Positions 62,651 through 64,000 of a stretch of DNA of 64,000 nt are shown piece after piece. Source of the stretch: Marinobacter antarcticus (lineage in GTDB: Bacteria > Pseudomonadota > Gammaproteobacteria > Pseudomonadales > Oleiphilaceae). Each line of letters opens with the position of its first letter. Position 1 is the first letter of the stretch. The notes beneath the pieces are model-generated. The model was given only the letters and a program-made list of their open reading frames with translations. It made no database searches and was not told the origin of the DNA. The stretch covers positions 868,001 to 932,000 of the forward strand of contig NZ_FRAQ01000001.1 of assembly GCF_900142385.1 (NCBI RefSeq), read 5' to 3'. A program made the position numbers and the translations under genes.

Positions 62651-64000
62651 ATGGTAGCGCCCTCAAGGCGCGCGCAGTTGCGTTTCGGGCACTGGGTGTC
62701 CGGTACCGCAGACGCCAAAAAGGCTCACGATTTTACGGTGAAAGTGGATGTGCGGCGTCTTTCGGCAGGCCAGACGTATTACTACCGGTTCCTTACTTCC
62801 GACAGTCAGTCTTCAGTCGGCACGACGCTGACGTTGCCCGAGGGTAGCGTGGATTTGGTTCGGCTGGCAGTGGTTTCCTGCGCGAACTACCCGGCTGGCT
62901 ACTTCAACGTCTATCGCGAAATCAGCAAGCGCGATGATCTGGATGCCGTGGTGCATCTGGGTGACTATATTTATGAATACAGCAGTTCAGCGGACAGCTA
63001 CGCCGCTGCAGATGCGGCTTCACTGAATCACACATTCCCGGCGGACAACGACCTGGAACTGATCAGGCTGAAGGATTACCGACGTCGTTACGGTATTTAT
63101 CGGGGCGATGCTGATCTTCAGACGTTGCACAGCAAAGTGCCGTTTATCGTGGTTTGGGATGACCATGAGGTCGCCAACGACGCCTGGGAAAACGGTGCCG
63201 GTAACCACAACGCCAGCGAAGGTGATTATGGCATCCGTAAACTTGAGGCCTTGCAGGCATACTTTGAATGGATGCCGATCCGCCCGGTCATTGAAGACAA
63301 TGACGAGGCGATTTTCCGCACCTTCCGATTCGGAGACCTGGTCGACCTGCATATGCTGGACACCCGCCACATGGGCCGTGATGAACAGCTGGACTATCTG
63401 GACTACTTCACGACGGGAGGCCAGCTTGACCAGGCCCGGTTCATAGCGGATGTGGGGAGCACGAACCGCACCTTGCTCGGAGCCGAGCAGCTGCTCTGGC
63501 TGCAGGCCCAAATGGGGTACTCTTCCGCCACTTGGCAGGTGCTTGGGGAGCTGGCGCAGCTTAAAGGTCGGCAGCAAGCAAACGATCCCTCACTGACACC
63601 CGAAGAGTTGGCGCGGATAAATACCGTCGCCCCATACAACCTGGATGCCTGGGATGGTTATCAGTATGAGCGTGAGGTGGTATTGGGTACCGCAAAGCAG
63701 TTGAATAAAAACCTTGTGGTACTGGCTGGAGATACCCATAACGCTTGGGCCAACAACCTGAAAGACTTAAACGGTGATCAGATTGGCGTGGAGTTCGCGA
63801 CAGCGTCGGTATCGTCGCCGGGCCTTGAGGAGTATCTGGAGTTACCCGAGAGTCTGATTGGTGGCGCAGAGCAAGGCATCGGTGTACTGGTAGATGATCT
63901 GGATTACCTGAACATCAATCAGCGCGGTTATATGGTCGTGACCTTTACTGCTCAGGAAGCCAAGGCGGACTGGTACTTTGTCGACACAATCAAATCCCGT
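62651..64000 (+). CDS. PhoD-like alkaline phosphatase (D family), 5'-shortened, continues past the window
   Basis: The frame from the ATG at 62651 stays open to the window end (450 codons). It encodes the PhoD-type metallophosphatase: end of the N-domain (DFTVKVDVRRLSAGQTYYYRF), VVSCANYPAGYFNVY, HLGDYIYEY, WDDHEVANDAW, VDLHMLDTRH, and LAGDTHNAW. These enzymes remove phosphate from esters in the periplasm. The usual ~100-residue N-terminus with a signal peptide is missing; upstream the frame closes at 62594 and nothing similar is seen. It may be a 5'-truncated remnant or have lost export. Confidence 0.75.
   Translation, partial: MVAPSRRAQLRFGHWVSGTADAKKAHDFTVKVDVRRLSAGQTYYYRFLTSDSQSSVGTTLTLPEGSVDLVRLAVVSCANYPAGYFNVYREISKRDDLDAVVHLGDYIYEYSSSADSYAAADAASLNHTFPADNDLELIRLKDYRRRYGIYRGDADLQTLHSKVPFIVVWDDHEVANDAWENGAGNHNASEGDYGIRKLEALQAYFEWMPIRPVIEDNDEAIFRTFRFGDLVDLHMLDTRHMGRDEQLDYLDYFTTGGQLDQARFIADVGSTNRTLLGAEQLLWLQAQMGYSSATWQVLGELAQLKGRQQANDPSLTPEELARINTVAPYNLDAWDGYQYEREVVLGTAKQLNKNLVVLAGDTHNAWANNLKDLNGDQIGVEFATASVSSPGLEEYLELPESLIGGAEQGIGVLVDDLDYLNINQRGYMVVTFTAQEAKADWYFVDTIKSR

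Noticed and set aside
62515..62718. Minus-strand 67-codon frame that looks faintly like a DNA-binding helix
   Set aside because: Too short and without conserved motif; possibly a relic of inserted DNA before the phosphatase, but not supportable.
1..64000. CRISPR arrays, tRNA or rRNA genes, prophage, integrase and insertion sequences
   Set aside because: Scanned for and not seen; no repeat-spacer pattern, cloverleaf, transposase or phage gene was found.

Overview
The window reads as a chromosomal segment of a marine, oil/lipid-associated gammaproteobacterium, most like Marinobacter or a close relative. This is inferred from the gene families and moderately high GC; no search was run. Supporting families are a long FadE acyl-CoA dehydrogenase, RapA, TmcA, UbiH-type hydroxylase, CysZ, Pst transporter subunits of the long pseudomonad/marine type, an OprF-like OmpA protein with thrombospondin type-3 repeats, and a CsrB/RsmZ-type regulatory RNA with a GacA/UvrY-like box. 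There are no phage genes, intact transposases, CRISPR arrays, rRNA or tRNA genes in view. Most of the window is core genome, but it carries an unusual number of decayed genes.

Layout. 1-4.6 kb: the end of a PlsC-like acyltransferase, two small membrane proteins (GlsB/YeaQ and MAPEG types), an OmpA-domain protein, then a rhomboid protease convergent with a zinc-finger membrane protein; both of these end in similar helical repeats. 4.7-9.9 kb: SCO-like protein, chemotaxis receptor, aconitase AcnA. 9.9-17 kb: a phosphorelay / c-di-GMP cluster with two histidine kinases, an Hpt-REC-GGDEF protein, a REC-HDOD protein and a lone receiver. One kinase and the GGDEF protein are broken by deletions. 17-20.3 kb: DUF2288, LysO, HD-GYP phosphodiesterase, TatD. 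20.4-26 kb: D-amino-acid dehydrogenase, DUF4124 protein, OprF-like porin with a perfect CRP/Vfr site upstream, UvrD-like helicase. 26-36 kb: DUF2237, TmcA, an ankyrin stub, 3-hydroxyisobutyryl-CoA hydrolase, cytochrome c, PpnN, histone-deacetylase-like amidohydrolase, succinate-semialdehyde dehydrogenase, UvrD.

37-43.3 kb: UppP, then an arsenate-export operon (arsR, GAPDH, arsJ), an outer-membrane protein, a short-chain-dehydrogenase stub fused to a fetAB-like iron-export ABC pair, and a thioesterase. 43.5-49 kb: complete pstSCAB-phoU phosphate uptake operon with a terminator between pstS and pstC. 49-54.6 kb: HinT, UbiH-family hydroxylase, YbaK-type deacylase, MscS channel, tRNA 2-selenouridine synthase MnmH, then a previously unmarked ~230-nt RNA with 15 GGA motifs on the minus strand, followed by VanZ. 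54.7-64 kb: CysZ, RapA, FadE, CrcB, cold-shock protein, glutathione-S-transferase-like protein, and a PhoD-like phosphatase that runs off the window and lacks a normal N-terminus.

How the parts connect. Post-transcriptional control (CsrB/RsmZ-like RNA), c-di-GMP turnover (broken GGDEF, intact HD-GYP) and phosphorelay genes suggest control of the sessile/motile switch. ArsJ, PstSCAB and PhoU handle phosphate and its toxic analogue arsenate. The most notable observations are the unannotated Csr-type RNA, the two deletion-broken signalling genes that sit divergently next to each other, the gene stubs (ankyrin, SDR, PhoD 5' end), and the rhomboid/zinc-finger pair.
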